A stretch of 64,000 nt of DNA. Source: Dinghuibacter silviterrae. Its GTDB lineage: Bacteria; Bacteroidota; Bacteroidia; Chitinophagales; Chitinophagaceae. Of this stretch, positions 1 through 9,500 are shown piece after piece. The stretch is taken from the NCBI RefSeq assembly GCF_004366355.1, contig NZ_SODV01000002.1, forward strand, positions 2,210,768-2,274,767, written 5' to 3'. Each line of letters starts with the position of its first letter. The first letter of the stretch is position 1. The position numbers and the translations under genes were made by a program. A model generated the notes under the pieces. That model searched no databases. It was given only the letters and a program-made list of their open reading frames with translations, and was not told where the DNA came from.

Positions 1-73
1 TGGAGACGTCTCCATTTTCATGAACACCCAACACCGTATACTTGTAAAATAAAAAGCTATTATTGTGGCTATC

Positions 74-856
74 CTATTTCTGATCCCCATATTCTGCCAA
101 GATCTTTCTTGCAAATTTCAACGCGTCCTCTTTATTCATCCTGAGCACTATTGATCTCGTCATTTCGTCCAACTTTGAGTCGCTGAAGACATATAGTTCC
201 GAATGAATAGCAGCGATTAAGGATTTAAGAAATATGGATGGATATCGAGAGATCCTTTCATAGAAGTCCCCCAGGGATCGTGAACTGAATACCTTCCACC
301 TTTCGAATTCAGGGATATTTTTAGTGCTTTCGTCTACTTCGCCGGAGTGTTTAATGGCGTTGTTTACACTACGCAACTGATTGATTTCTGTATAACCGTC
401 AAGTTTATTCACTTGGATACCCTTACCTTTCATAAATTCAACAACAACAGTCCATTGATGAAAGCGTTGATTTGTGTAAAAAGCAGCTCTCAATAGCCTA
501 CTTATATTTATTTCAAGGCTTTTAACGGCGTAGACAATCTTCATCTCCATCAGGGCAATCAGTTGATCTTGAAGATAGATCATATCCATAGTCGCATCTC
601 TTTGCTGCTCAAGGATGGACGTTCCAGACTGATCCATTTGGTCCTCCAATTCTGCGTATCTTTCTGGATCGTCTTCTTTTATACTGTCCCAGCCTTCCAT
701 TTCATCCGAAATGGTCTCCATCTGAGTCTTTATATCAGTTATCAGTTTGTCGATGGCTGGATCAAAAAGGTTGTTTTTATCTAAAAAATATGTGTCCAAT
801 CCCATTTTATTCTGTTCTCGTTGATCGTGAATATCCTGTCGAGTTGAATGTGGCAT
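74..856 (-). CDS. Uncharacterised protein, possibly HEPN-like
   Basis: I do not recognise this 260-residue protein. It has no signal peptide or membrane segment, is rich in charged residues, and looks all-helical. Residues near 165-175 read RSVNNAIKH, which resembles the Arg...Asn-x-x-Lys-His pattern of HEPN-type helical proteins (many of them RNases or toxin partners), but the Arg-His spacing is longer than in the classical Rx4-6H motif. A second ATG at 805 would remove 17 residues and start at a more conserved-looking MGLDTYF. It lies 59 bases downstream of the PIN toxin gene on the same strand, so it could be co-transcribed with that module. Function unknown; the HEPN link is a guess. Confidence 0.6.
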   Translation of the reverse strand: MPHSTRQDIHDQREQNKMGLDTYFLDKNNLFDPAIDKLITDIKTQMETISDEMEGWDSIKEDDPERYAELEDQMDQSGTSILEQQRDATMDMIYLQDQLIALMEMKIVYAVKSLEINISRLLRAAFYTNQRFHQWTVVVEFMKGKGIQVNKLDGYTEINQLRSVNNAIKHSGEVDESTKNIPEFERWKVFSSRSLGDFYERISRYPSIFLKSLIAAIHSELYVFSDSKLDEMTRSIVLRMNKEDALKFARKILAEYGDQK

Positions 857-915
857 AAGTTGGCTATTTGATCTTTATTGGGTTAAAAGCAATCGCAGCT
901 TGGCTACGCTTTCAG

Positions 916-1446
916 TTAATTTATTCTATTCTTCTCCATACTTTTCAGAACCTCGTCTACAGTCATAGTCGGGTTTCTCAATACTGCAACCTGTTCTTCA
1001 AATGCCCGGACACTCTTCTGATGGTCCCGTTCAATGCAGGATAAGATAAAACTATCCGGATGTTCAGCACGGATGTTATGTTGGGCTAGCATTACTTCAG
1101 GAAAATCCCTTAGATTGGCAGTAACTATAACCTCCGCCCCTGCTTTAATGGCTGCGGCAAGTACATGGCGATCATCTGGGTCAGGCAGCGCTAGGCGATT
1201 TGCGATGGATTGGACATTTGTTACGTTTGCCCCAGGAAAAGCCTTATCCATTGCCTTACGCGTGGCCTCTAATTGCTTCCTTTTGAGGTCCGGTCTATTT
1301 TTTAGAAGGTTTCTGATCCATTCGTCGTGTATTTCAGGGGTCCATATAGGATCATATAACCCTTCAACCGCAAGGTTTAGCAAGTAATCTCTCAATGAAA
1401 GCGGATACAGGACATTTGCGTCCAATACTGCCGTAATAAATTGCAT
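916..1446 (-). CDS. PIN-domain toxin (VapC-like ribonuclease)
   Basis: A 176-residue protein that begins MQFITAVLDANVLYP, the first strand of a PIN domain with its first acidic residue at Asp9. Further acidic clusters lie at EIHDEW (about residue 38-43), PDPDDRH and TANLRDFP, giving the usual metal-binding set of PIN nucleases. PIN toxins cleave RNA in the cytoplasm. I chose ATG 1446, preceded by AACAGGAAAA, rather than the longer start at 1494, because the longer form overlaps the upstream antitoxin by 38 bases and adds a non-homologous-looking tail. The gene follows the HTH protein by 10 bases and forms a toxin-antitoxin operon with it. RNA target unknown. Confidence 0.8.
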   Translation of the reverse strand: MQFITAVLDANVLYPLSLRDYLLNLAVEGLYDPIWTPEIHDEWIRNLLKNRPDLKRKQLEATRKAMDKAFPGANVTNVQSIANRLALPDPDDRHVLAAAIKAGAEVIVTANLRDFPEVMLAQHNIRAEHPDSFILSCIERDHQKSVRAFEEQVAVLRNPTMTVDEVLKSMEKNRIN

Positions 1447-1456
1447 TTTTCCTGTT

Positions 1457-1909
1457 TCAATAATCCAGTTTGAGGTCCTGGGCTTGTTTTGCAAGGAATT
1501 TCAATTGCTTTCTCCTGGTAGCTTTCAAGGTCTTTTGGTAAGCGATCAAATCACTTATTTTAATTCGACGATGGGTACCGGCCTTAGTAAACGGAATCTC
1601 TCCTTTCTCCAAAAGCCGGACAACATGCGGCCGGGAAACCTCCAAAAAGTCCGCAGCTTCCTGGGTACTTACTTCCATTTCGGTTTGGATCACAGCCACT
1701 GACCTTCCTACGGACATTCCCGATAAAATTTCGGCCATCATCGCAATCACTTTTGCAGGCAGGCGTAATGGTTCATCGCTTTCCGGAAAGGAAATTTCTA
1801 CCACTTTCTTACTCGATCCAAGTGAACGAGATAGCTTTTTAAAAAGGTTCACGGAGCCTTTCGCAATGCGCTGATCTTCCCGGGTTGTCTTTTCTATTAA
1901 GGCGTCCAT
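1457..1909 (-). CDS. Excisionase-family HTH antitoxin
   Basis: A 150-residue cytoplasmic DNA-binding protein. The segment around residues 80-125 (TQEAADFLEVSRPHVVRLLEKG, then THRRIKISDLIAYQ) is a MerR/excisionase-type winged helix (HTH_17). The N-terminal 75 residues are variable and the C-terminus is basic. Family knowledge: such HTH proteins paired with a downstream PIN gene act as the antitoxin and autorepressor. ATG 1909 is the only good start and sits about 13 bases below the expected transcription start of a strong promoter at 1929-1959. First gene of a two-gene operon with the PIN toxin. Confidence 0.8.
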   Translation of the reverse strand: MDALIEKTTREDQRIAKGSVNLFKKLSRSLGSSKKVVEISFPESDEPLRLPAKVIAMMAEILSGMSVGRSVAVIQTEMEVSTQEAADFLEVSRPHVVRLLEKGEIPFTKAGTHRRIKISDLIAYQKTLKATRRKQLKFLAKQAQDLKLDY

Positions 1910-1928
1910 CTCATTGATTTTTATATCA

Positions 1929-1959
1929 CAAAGTTATATAAACGAAATAAACGAACAAA
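1929..1959 (-). promoter_or_regulatory. Bacteroidetes-type promoter of the HTH/PIN operon
   Basis: Reading the minus strand, TTTG (1959-1956) is followed after exactly 19 bases by TAACTTTG (1936-1929). This is a full match to the phylum consensus TTTG-N19-TAnnTTTG. It lies 20 bases above the antitoxin start. Autoregulation by the antitoxin here is inferred. Confidence 0.65.
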
Positions 1960-2111
1960 TCAAGTATGGAAAAAAATATTAAAATAATGATAATCAAAAC
2001 TTTAAATGCGAGGTGTCTCTTAAAAAAAGTGTGGTCCACCGGAAATGACTTAATTATTAAGGATAGTTATTTGCCCCACCCTCTCCGTTGTATCGGGAAA
2101 GCAATCCCAAT

Positions 2112-3209
2112 ATGACTCCCAAATCATTGTTCCTGGCGCTAGCCTGCGCCCTCCTATTCTCCTGTAACAAACAAACCGGCACCGGATTAAAAGCGGTTGC
2201 CAGCGACGCCCAAAACCCCGCCTCTTCGTACACCGTATCCACCTTCGCGGGCAGCGGTATCGCCGGGTTCGCAGATGGTACGGGCACTGCCGCCAGTTTT
2301 AACCACCCCATGGGCCTCGCGATCGATAGCAGCGGTAACCTGTATGTAGCGGATGTACAAAATCTTAGAATACGCAAGATCACCCCTAACGGTGTCGTCA
2401 CCACTTTTGCCGGCAATGGACAGCGTGGATCGGCTAACGGTGTAGATACTGTAGCCGAATTCTATGACCCGGTTAGGTTGGCGATAGATGCTACCGGAAA
2501 TGTATACGTAACTGATGCCAAGTACAATAATATGATCCGTAAAATCACGCCGGCCGGCGTGGTTACGACCTTCGCCGGCGGAGGCGCCGGGACTGTAAAT
2601 GGCACGGGTACCGCCGCCAAATTCGATGATCCCTTGGGAATCACGGTGAATGTCAATGGCAATATCTATGTGTCTGATGCCATCTATCCTGAGATACGCC
2701 AGCTTACACCGCAAGCTGTAGTGACCACATTTGCAGGTAGTGGCGCGACTGGTTCGGCGGACGGTACAGGCGCCGCCGCCAGTTTTTTCGCTCCGGATGG
2801 AATGTGCAGGGACGGTTATGGCAATATATACCTCGCAGATGCTAATAACCAGAAAATCCGTAAAATCACGCCGGCTGCGGTGGTCACCACTATCGCGGGT
2901 ACCGGCGCCCTCGGTTCGTCCGACGGTCCGGGTGCTGCTGCCAGTTTTGATGGACCTTGGGATGTAGCAATAGATGGACTTGGCTATTTATATGTGTGTG
3001 ACGCTATAAATAATACTATTCGCAGGATCAGCCCTTCCGACACGGTGGCGACCATTGCCGGTATTGCCGGAGAACAGGGATCTGCCAATGGTCCGGGAAG
3101 CGTTGCCACCTTTAGCCGACCCGCCGGTGTGGTGGTAGACCGCAGCGGAAATATATATGTTTCGGATGCCTACAACAATGTCATCCGAAAGCTGACGCCC
3201 AACAACTAA
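2112..3209 (+). CDS. NHL-repeat beta-propeller lipoprotein
   Basis: A 365-residue exported lipoprotein. The N-terminus MTPKSLFLALACALLFSC has a signal sequence with lipobox LFSC and lipidated Cys18. The rest is six tandem NHL repeats of about 55 residues, each with the pattern (V/A)xT(F/I)AG-G-xG-DG-G-AASF-xP-G-D-GN-YV-D-N-IRKITP, forming one six-bladed propeller. Repeats are also visible in the DNA: CGTAAAATCACGCCGGC occurs near 2538 and 2861. Propellers of this type bind ligands or partners; some carry lyase activity, but no catalytic residues can be named here. ATG 2112 was preferred over TTG 2088 because it starts the signal peptide. It is a single-gene unit ending in a hairpin terminator. 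Confidence 0.85.
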   Translation: MTPKSLFLALACALLFSCNKQTGTGLKAVASDAQNPASSYTVSTFAGSGIAGFADGTGTAASFNHPMGLAIDSSGNLYVADVQNLRIRKITPNGVVTTFAGNGQRGSANGVDTVAEFYDPVRLAIDATGNVYVTDAKYNNMIRKITPAGVVTTFAGGGAGTVNGTGTAAKFDDPLGITVNVNGNIYVSDAIYPEIRQLTPQAVVTTFAGSGATGSADGTGAAASFFAPDGMCRDGYGNIYLADANNQKIRKITPAAVVTTIAGTGALGSSDGPGAAASFDGPWDVAIDGLGYLYVCDAINNTIRRISPSDTVATIAGIAGEQGSANGPGSVATFSRPAGVVVDRSGNIYVSDAYNNVIRKLTPNN

Positions 3210-3217
3210 TACAAAGA

Positions 3218-3240
3218 CCTCCCGGCATCAACCCGGGAGG
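3218..3240. terminator. Intrinsic terminator between convergent genes
   Basis: CCTCCCGG (3218-3225) pairs perfectly with CCGGGAGG (3233-3240) around a 7-base loop, followed on the plus strand by CTATTTTAT. It sits 9 bases after the NHL gene stop and directly abuts the stop of the convergent DUF1080 gene, so it can serve both. Confidence 0.8.
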
Positions 3241-3960
3241 CTATTTTATCTCCCTGATCATAATATTCTTCCACCCACTCGCCCCCGGATGCTCCTGCAA
3301 CGAAATCTTTCCTTTTGCCACCTTTGCAAAAGCATAGAATTCTTTATTCCTGAACTTGCTTTTGGCGACCAATGAATCCCACTCGGGGCTTCCGATTTGT
3401 CCGTCATAGGTTTGTATGCCGTTTAGCCACAAGGTCAGGTGACCTTTGTTTTGAATAATTCTTACCTGGTTCCACCCGCCGACGGGTACGGGTTTTGACA
3501 CGGATGTATCTCCGGCCATGTCATACAGGCAACCGGCGAGGTGATTTTGTTTTTTGTTATCGGCGGCGTCGATATTATCGAGTACCTGCATTTCCGGGCC
3601 GGTGACATAGGGCTGGGCATATTTGGGGTCTTCCTGTACATCAAAAATCACCCCGCTATTGCCGCCTTTGGATATTCTCCATTGTAACCGGAGCTCGAAG
3701 TTCTCGTATTCCTTGTTGGTGACCAGGTAGCCACCGCCCTCTTTTGGCTTGGTCGGGTCAAACACGATTTGTCCGTCCTCTACCTGCCATCTTGAGCCGA
3801 CGGTGTCGCGCAGGTAGGTGTGCCAGCCATGGGTGGTTTTGCCGTCAAACAAAAGTTGCCAGCCTTCTCTTTTTTCCTTTTTTGTTAAAGTGTTGTCTTT
3901 TTGCTGCGCCAAAAGAAAGGTAGGACTGACGATGAATGCGAATAAATATAGATTTTTCAT
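3241..3960 (-). CDS. DUF1080 (3-keto-disaccharide hydrolase-like) secreted protein
   Basis: A 239-residue protein with signal peptide (MKNLYLFAFIVSPTFLLAQ, cleavage before Gln20). The mature part is a single DUF1080 concanavalin-like fold: GWQLLFDGKTTHGWHTY at the start, GNSGVIFDV and PEMQVLDN in the middle, and VGGWNQVRII...LWLNG near the end, all standard family landmarks. Members bind or hydrolyse glucosides; some cleave 3-keto-glucosides. I chose ATG 3960 over TTG 4002 and ATG 3969 because it begins directly at the signal peptide. It lies 38 bases after the stop of the upstream peptidase-like gene and is probably co-transcribed with it. Confidence 0.85.
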   Translation of the reverse strand: MKNLYLFAFIVSPTFLLAQQKDNTLTKKEKREGWQLLFDGKTTHGWHTYLRDTVGSRWQVEDGQIVFDPTKPKEGGGYLVTNKEYENFELRLQWRISKGGNSGVIFDVQEDPKYAQPYVTGPEMQVLDNIDAADNKKQNHLAGCLYDMAGDTSVSKPVPVGGWNQVRIIQNKGHLTLWLNGIQTYDGQIGSPEWDSLVAKSKFRNKEFYAFAKVAKGKISLQEHPGASGWKNIMIREIK

Positions 3961-3998
3961 ATCGGTCATAAAATGATCGGGTGAAACTACGGCTTTTA

Positions 3999-4964
3999 TC
4001 AATAATATCTTGATTCCTTCAAAAACTCCTTCACTGCCACCGAATCCGGATAATTCAAATTGATAATCGCTTTTATGGCCGTGTTCTTGTTTTTAGCATG
4101 ACTATAAAACGACTTGCAGATGCTATAGCCCATAAAATACCCCAAATCCCCCATCGTCTTTGACGTTGCCCCATTGTACAACCAGTGAGAAAGATCTTCG
4201 GAAAACATGTCTTTTTTAAATTGCTGCTTTAGCTCCTTTTCATGCGTTCTCCCATAGACTAAATAAGAATTCTCCAAGGGCTTTGCCAGTATGAGCTCGG
4301 TAATAAATTCACAGGCGCCCTCATAAATGGACTCCGCCAGGAGGGTCTTGCCTTCAGGCCGTTGTTGTGTATGCACACATTCGTGGATGACTACTGGAAT
4401 AATATTGCCTGAATTTTTCGAATTGAAAAAATTTGCCAGTCTTTTATCAGGGAACTCGGAGACATCCGTGTTTTTGTCGCCCATGGCAATTTCGGAGCCG
4501 ATTAATACCAGTGAATCCTGCGTAGTACCCGCTGCGCGAATGGCGCCGATCGTAAAATAGATGTTGGCCGTGCGCATATCCGGGTATAAAATCTTGAACT
4601 TTCTGAGGTAAGATTCAATGAGCGGCTCATTCTGCCATATAGTCAAGGTATTGGGGCGTATAGATTTCCAAAACCCGGGATATTTGTTTATGCACTCCAC
4701 TAATCTGGCCGCGTCAAATTTTCTCAGTGTCATAAACTTTTTCAGCCCGTACGTTCCCTTGTCGATATACAGAGACTGCATGATCTGGATCTGCCTGTCC
4801 TTATCATGCGTAGTTTGAATGCTGTCAAATGCGCCCCAGAAATGATCGACATCGGATATAAAAACGGCCTGTCCATGTACGGGTGCAGGATGTATAAAAA
4901 AATAAAGGGAAAAAGCTAAAATTGACAATACATGACGGCCGATGTAGCTGGAGTCGAGTTTCAT
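3999..4964 (-). CDS. Putative secreted zinc metallopeptidase (HExxH, DUF2268-like)
   Basis: A 321-residue protein with an N-terminal signal sequence ending near residue 31 (HPAPVHG-Q). It carries the zinc motif HECVH (His194, Glu195, His198). Acidic residues at ESIYEGACEF (Glu214, Glu219) could supply the third ligand, as in gluzincins. The C-terminal part (LGYFMGYSICKSFY) resembles DUF2268 predicted Zn-dependent proteases. Likely periplasmic; substrate unknown. It is first in a minus-strand unit with the DUF1080 gene and diverges from the Crp/Fnr gene across 41 bases. Family assignment is by motif only; the HExxH motif itself is clear. Confidence 0.65.
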   Translation of the reverse strand: MKLDSSYIGRHVLSILAFSLYFFIHPAPVHGQAVFISDVDHFWGAFDSIQTTHDKDRQIQIMQSLYIDKGTYGLKKFMTLRKFDAARLVECINKYPGFWKSIRPNTLTIWQNEPLIESYLRKFKILYPDMRTANIYFTIGAIRAAGTTQDSLVLIGSEIAMGDKNTDVSEFPDKRLANFFNSKNSGNIIPVVIHECVHTQQRPEGKTLLAESIYEGACEFITELILAKPLENSYLVYGRTHEKELKQQFKKDMFSEDLSHWLYNGATSKTMGDLGYFMGYSICKSFYSHAKNKNTAIKAIINLNYPDSVAVKEFLKESRYY

Positions 4965-4998
4965 TGGATAAATTTAAAAGATTTAAATTACACCGTAG

Positions 4999-5032
4999 CA
5001 AACTTATGCCCCCCATATTCGACCATTTCAAA
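4999..5032 (-). promoter_or_regulatory. Candidate promoter of the metallopeptidase gene
   Basis: On the minus strand TTTG (5032-5029) precedes TAAGTTTG (5006-4999), a perfect -7 element; the 22-base spacer is slightly long. It overlaps the start of the divergent Crp/Fnr gene, so the two genes could interfere with one another. Confidence 0.4.
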
Positions 5033-5608
5033 ACCTTCACCGACAGGGAAACAACCCTAACCCCGGAAGAGCTGCAGCAAGTCTGGTCCCTTGCCACGGT
5101 GAAGGAACTCCGGCGTCGCCAGCCGCTTTGGGCAGAAGGCGAGGTCTGCCGCCACAAGCTCTTCGTGGCGAAAGGCCTATTAAGAGCCTTTTGTCTCAAA
5201 AGCGACGGCAGTGAGTCCATCCTGGCCTTTTCCCCCGAAAATTCCTGGTTCACCGATCCCGAAAGTTTGAAAGACGAAACTCCCTCCAGGCTTACCGTCG
5301 AAGCCATAGAGGATACGACCATGCTGCTTTGGACCAAAGAACATTTTGGCCGCCTTTTGGAGACCATTCCCGCGCTGAAATCCTATTTTGAGAAGCTTAT
5401 CGTCAATACCCTATACCTTAGCCGCCAGCGCATCCTGGAGAATATCAGCTATACCACGGAGGAAAAGTACCGGGAATTTATGGAGTCCTTCCCGGACGTT
5501 TTCCAGCGCGTACCCCTGCACATGGTCGCCTCCTACCTGGGCGTCACCCGGGAAACCCTGAGCCGCATCAGGCAGGCGCAACTCAGGCAACAGAAGGTGG
5601 TAAAATAG
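5006..5608 (+). CDS. Crp/Fnr-family transcriptional regulator
   Basis: A 200-residue cytoplasmic regulator. Residues 20-125 form a cyclic-nucleotide-binding-like beta-roll (LWAEGEVCRHKLFVAKGLLRAF); the C-terminus has a winged helix with VASYLGVTRETLSRIRQ as recognition segment. The effector is unknown, since the cAMP-contacting Arg-Ser of true Crp is not obvious. ATG 5006 fits the usual short Bacteroidetes N-terminus; the longer start at 4922 would read through the divergent peptidase gene. The 3' end overlaps the convergent epimerase gene by 26 bases. Confidence 0.85.
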   Translation: MPPIFDHFKTFTDRETTLTPEELQQVWSLATVKELRRRQPLWAEGEVCRHKLFVAKGLLRAFCLKSDGSESILAFSPENSWFTDPESLKDETPSRLTVEAIEDTTMLLWTKEHFGRLLETIPALKSYFEKLIVNTLYLSRQRILENISYTTEEKYREFMESFPDVFQRVPLHMVASYLGVTRETLSRIRQAQLRQQKVVK

Positions 5609-6488
5609 CCTGCGCTATGTCTTCCAACAACGAAGCTTGATTTTCCGGATGCCAGCCCAAATGTTCCTGGGTAAGGGCGCTGGATGCCGGTATATTTGCC
5701 CCGACAAAAGACGACATCCAGGTAAAATGAGAGACCGCTTCTTCAGGGGACAAGGAGGTCACGGGCACATTCAAGCGCCGGCCGACCGCTTCGGCAATGT
5801 CTTTGAGGGTGATGCCTTCTTCTCCTACCGCATGATACCGGAATAAGGGCGATCCTTTCTCCAAAGCCAGGTGGAATACCCGGGCTGCATCCAGTCGGTG
5901 CACCGCCGGCCAGCGGTTAAGACCATCGCCGATATAGGCGGAAAAGCCCTTTTGGCGGGCAAGGTTAAAAAGCTGGCTCACCAGGCCGTGACGATCGCGG
6001 GCATGTACCGAAGGCGGCAGGCGCACGACCGATACCGGTACACCTAACCGGGAAACGGCGAAAGCCGCTTCTTCGGTGGCCATGCGGGGTTGAACCTTGG
6101 AGGGGGCGGGCGGTTCATTTTCACCGCGGAGCTGGCCGGGCGTAACGGGGGCGCCGGTGCCGGAGGTAACCAGCAAGGGATGACCGGTTCCGGCCAGAAC
6201 GGCACCCATAGCTTCAATGGCTTTCCGGTCCGTTTCGCAATTTTCCACGTAAGTGGTAAAGTCGTGGACGAACGCCAGGTGAATGACCCCATCAGCAAGG
6301 GCAGCACCCTTACGCAGGCTTTCGAGGTCATGCACATCTCCCCTATGCACCTGTATCCCCATATCGGTCAGGGTTTGGGCGGATGCGTCGGAGCGGGCCA
6401 TACCCAGCACCTGGTGACCTGCCGCCAATAAATTTTTGACAACGGCTGAGCCGATAAATCCGGAGGCTCCTGTAACAAATACGCGCAT
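5583..6488 (-). CDS. NAD(P)-dependent epimerase/dehydratase (SDR family)
   Basis: A 301-residue cytoplasmic extended/atypical short-chain dehydrogenase. MRVFVTGASGFIGSAVV gives the GxxGxxG Rossmann loop (Gly7, Gly10, Gly13). GDVHD and HLAFVHDF follow, as in SDR_a-type NAD(P)-binding epimerases of the YwnB/NAD-dependent epimerase group. The usual YxxxK is not obvious, so catalysis may be atypical. ATG 6488 starts directly at the Rossmann strand; a longer start at 6539 is less likely. It follows the GH9 fusion gene by 54 bases on the same strand but appears to have its own promoter. Substrate unknown; upregulation with the neighbouring Crp/Fnr gene is only a possibility. Confidence 0.8.
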   Translation of the reverse strand: MRVFVTGASGFIGSAVVKNLLAAGHQVLGMARSDASAQTLTDMGIQVHRGDVHDLESLRKGAALADGVIHLAFVHDFTTYVENCETDRKAIEAMGAVLAGTGHPLLVTSGTGAPVTPGQLRGENEPPAPSKVQPRMATEEAAFAVSRLGVPVSVVRLPPSVHARDRHGLVSQLFNLARQKGFSAYIGDGLNRWPAVHRLDAARVFHLALEKGSPLFRYHAVGEEGITLKDIAEAVGRRLNVPVTSLSPEEAVSHFTWMSSFVGANIPASSALTQEHLGWHPENQASLLEDIAQAILPPSVA

Positions 6489-6501
6489 ATTCTTTTTTGA
6501 A

Positions 6502-6533
6502 CAAAGTTGGCGCATAGTGCTCCCCGGAAACAA
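6502..6533 (-). promoter_or_regulatory. Candidate promoter of the SDR gene
   Basis: On the minus strand TTG (6533-6531) precedes CAACTTTG (6509-6502) by 21 bases. The -7 element has one mismatch (C for T) to TAnnTTTG. It lies between the stop of the GH9 fusion gene and the SDR start, giving a leader of under 13 bases. Confidence 0.35.
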
Positions 6534-6542
6534 GGACAAATG

Positions 6543-9500
6543 TCACCGATTTTCCCGCGCCATCGCCGCCACTGCCTGCAGGAACCACGCCGCATGCGGT
6601 ATCCACTGCTCCGTCCACCGCCATTCGTTGCCCTCGTCATGGGGCTTGTATTCGATCCCGCTGCCATCGGCGTGGACCCCGGTGATGCCATTGGAGATCC
6701 CTCCTATTTCAGAACCATGCCCAAAATTGGACTGCATATAAGGTGTATTGCTATAACCGAATCCGTACATGAAACATACGGAATATGGATTGCCCCCGAG
6801 TATCCAGGACAACTGCTGTGCCGCATACCGTGCGAGCGAATCGCTAACGCGTCCGGAATTTACCCATCTTCCACCCACGAGCGCAGCGGTCGCCAGCGAG
6901 GCTAAACGGGCGTTCTCCCCCTGCCACCACCAGCCGGTCTCATTGTCGTGGGGTATAAAGAACCCGTCTTGAACAGCGCCATGATACAAAAATGTCTGCC
7001 GGGCATAGCCAAAAGGGTTGCTCACACGACGGGTCACGCGGAGGTTATAATCGAGGGCCTTCCGGATAACGGCCAGCGCGCGTTGCCGCTCCCCCCTATC
7101 CTTTTCCTTGTCCAGAAAACGGGAAAGGGCAATCACAGGTAGCCCGGCATCGGAGGCATGCCAGAACGGGCGATGGTTATCGTCTGCAATGAAATAGCCC
7201 AAAGGGGTCATCCGAGCCTCCAGATGGTGCATCCTCAACCGCGCTTGCTCACGGTACAGCGCACTGTCGGTCGCAATCCATAGTTCCGTGGCGGCCATCA
7301 AGGCGCAGTAGTCATCAATAATATTCTCTTTGCCGTCGTCGTCATACCGGGTATTATTGACCAACAGGTGGGCAAATGCACGTTGGGCTGCGGAGAGGTA
7401 CTCCTCAGAAGTAAACGCTCCATACTTTTTCCACCGGGCAATCCGCGCCAGCGCGGCGATGGCCATGCCGCCGCCTTCCCGGAAAGCGGCCTGGTATTGA
7501 TCGGTGGTGACGCTGTTGGCCAAAAGCCTCACGATCCGGCGGGCATTGGGGTCCTTATTGAAATAGCTGAAGACGATCATATAGAAATAATCATCCTTGG
7601 AGAGGGCGCGCATCAGGTAGTCGGCGCCGTACAACGCCTCTTTTTCCAGCGAGTCTTTAATGCCCCATTTTGTCAGCAGACCGGGGATGCTTTCGTCTGC
7701 GCTCTCCATGGACCAGACCACCAGGGGTGTTTGCTGGGGGGACATGAAATTGGCATAGGCAAGGTGGGAAAAGTATTTGCTGACGTCCCCCGACGCATCA
7801 CACCATCCACCGCGGATGTCGACGGTCTTGTCGCTCCCGAATAAGCGCATGTGTGCATCGGCGGCCAGCTCCTGGGGCGTATTGGCCCGCTGCTTATGAT
7901 AATAATGGATGATGGAGGGGATCGTAAGCCTGGCCAGTGCATTTTCTTCGATGGTGAACGGCTCGCTGCTATAGTCCCCCAAGCTAAGACGGTACCTGCC
8001 GGGACTTTTAAAGGACGAAAAATCAGCCTGGTAAAATAGCTTGCCGGGGTCCCATTCGTCGAGACGCTGCGGGGCACTAAGGGCGCCGGTATAAACGACT
8101 TTTCCGGATCCGGCATCGACGAGGTTGAAAGTTGTAAAACCACCCGCACTGACAACAGCCGTTTTGGGTCCGTCCTTATCAAACCCTACCTGGTTCACAT
8201 AGATCTTGGGGGCCCCGAGCCACAGGATAGCGTTCTCAAAAAGCCGGTTTTGTGTGGAAGATGTAAATATGTGATCCCCATGCCCCATGTTCATGTAGAC
8301 CATGTTGTAGCGTGTATTCGTCCAGGCGACAGGAACATCGCCGCCAGGTATCCTGTCCTTCTTACCCAGGGGGTAATTGCTCGTATCCAGTGTGAGCAAT
8401 ACCTTGACATCTTTGTTCTCGCGGGGACTGGGTTTCCATGCATACCATTCGTTCAACGGGGAAACGTAAGAAGAAGGCAAGCCCCTGGTCACCGAATGGT
8501 TGGAGGAATCAACCACCAATGTCGCCGGCAACGGCGGCCAACTGTTGGTATAAAACACCGAGCCCCCAAGAAACCGGACAAACCAGGGCCAATGCGTGTC
8601 TTTGTCGTTGTACCCGCTTACATGAAAACCCAGCCAGGCACCACCCCCGGTCATGTATTTTTCAAACGCCGCTCTCTGTGGCTGGGTCTTCGGAAAATCG
8701 TTTAGCCATAGCACCTCCTGGTAATTTTTTAAAAAATCATCGTTCATATTTGCCCAGTCGGAGGTCGTATCGAAAACAAAGTGCCTCCGAACGGCCAGGT
8801 CGGAATAAAATTGAATGGCATCACGGGCAAAATCAACATGGTCAGGCTCCACGGTGGTTGAATAGAAGGCAACGGCCTTAAAGAAATGCGGAGGCGCCGT
8901 CTTCGCGGCCCAGCATATCGCATTGCTTACAATCTTCTTATAAGCCTCGTTATCAAAGAGCACAGGCGAATGGCCCATAAAAATATAGACATTCCTTGCC
9001 TTGTACTGTTCATTGGTCCAGATGATGGGGTGATCGCCCATCTTTACGGCCGATGAGGGCGTGTAGGATGACTCATCTACATTGGCAATGACGTGGACCT
9101 GGCCCCGGGGGCTTTTGTCATAAGTATACCACTCTTCTTTTGGGATGGTAAAAGTCGATGGTACACCTTTCATGACAGGATGCAGCGTGTCCTCCACCCG
9201 CACCTCGCCCTGGGCAAAACCGGGAATATAGTTCTTCCAGCGGATGCCACCCATAAAGGTGGAAAACCACTGCCACATGGGGTATCCATCGAACTCACCC
9301 AACAGGGTGGCATGATGAAAACCGACCCATCCTCCCCTACCCTGTTCGATGTATTGTTGAAAGGCGTCCACGGCCTTGTCTTTCCAGGCATACGGGGCAT
9401 AATCCAGTTGAAGGATCAGCTGGTAGTTGCTCAAATAGGCCTCGTCGATCTTATCGGTATTTTGTATATAGTCAATAGCAAAATTGCTGTCGAGCGCCAA

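Noticed and set aside
2250-3200. Tandem DNA repeat suggestive of CRISPR or a minisatellite
   Set aside because: The period of about 165 bases stays in frame and encodes NHL propeller blades; no conserved short repeats with unique spacers.
3218-3240. Possible attachment site or small RNA at the inverted repeat
   Set aside because: The perfect stem plus T-rich tail between two convergent stops is explained by an intrinsic terminator.
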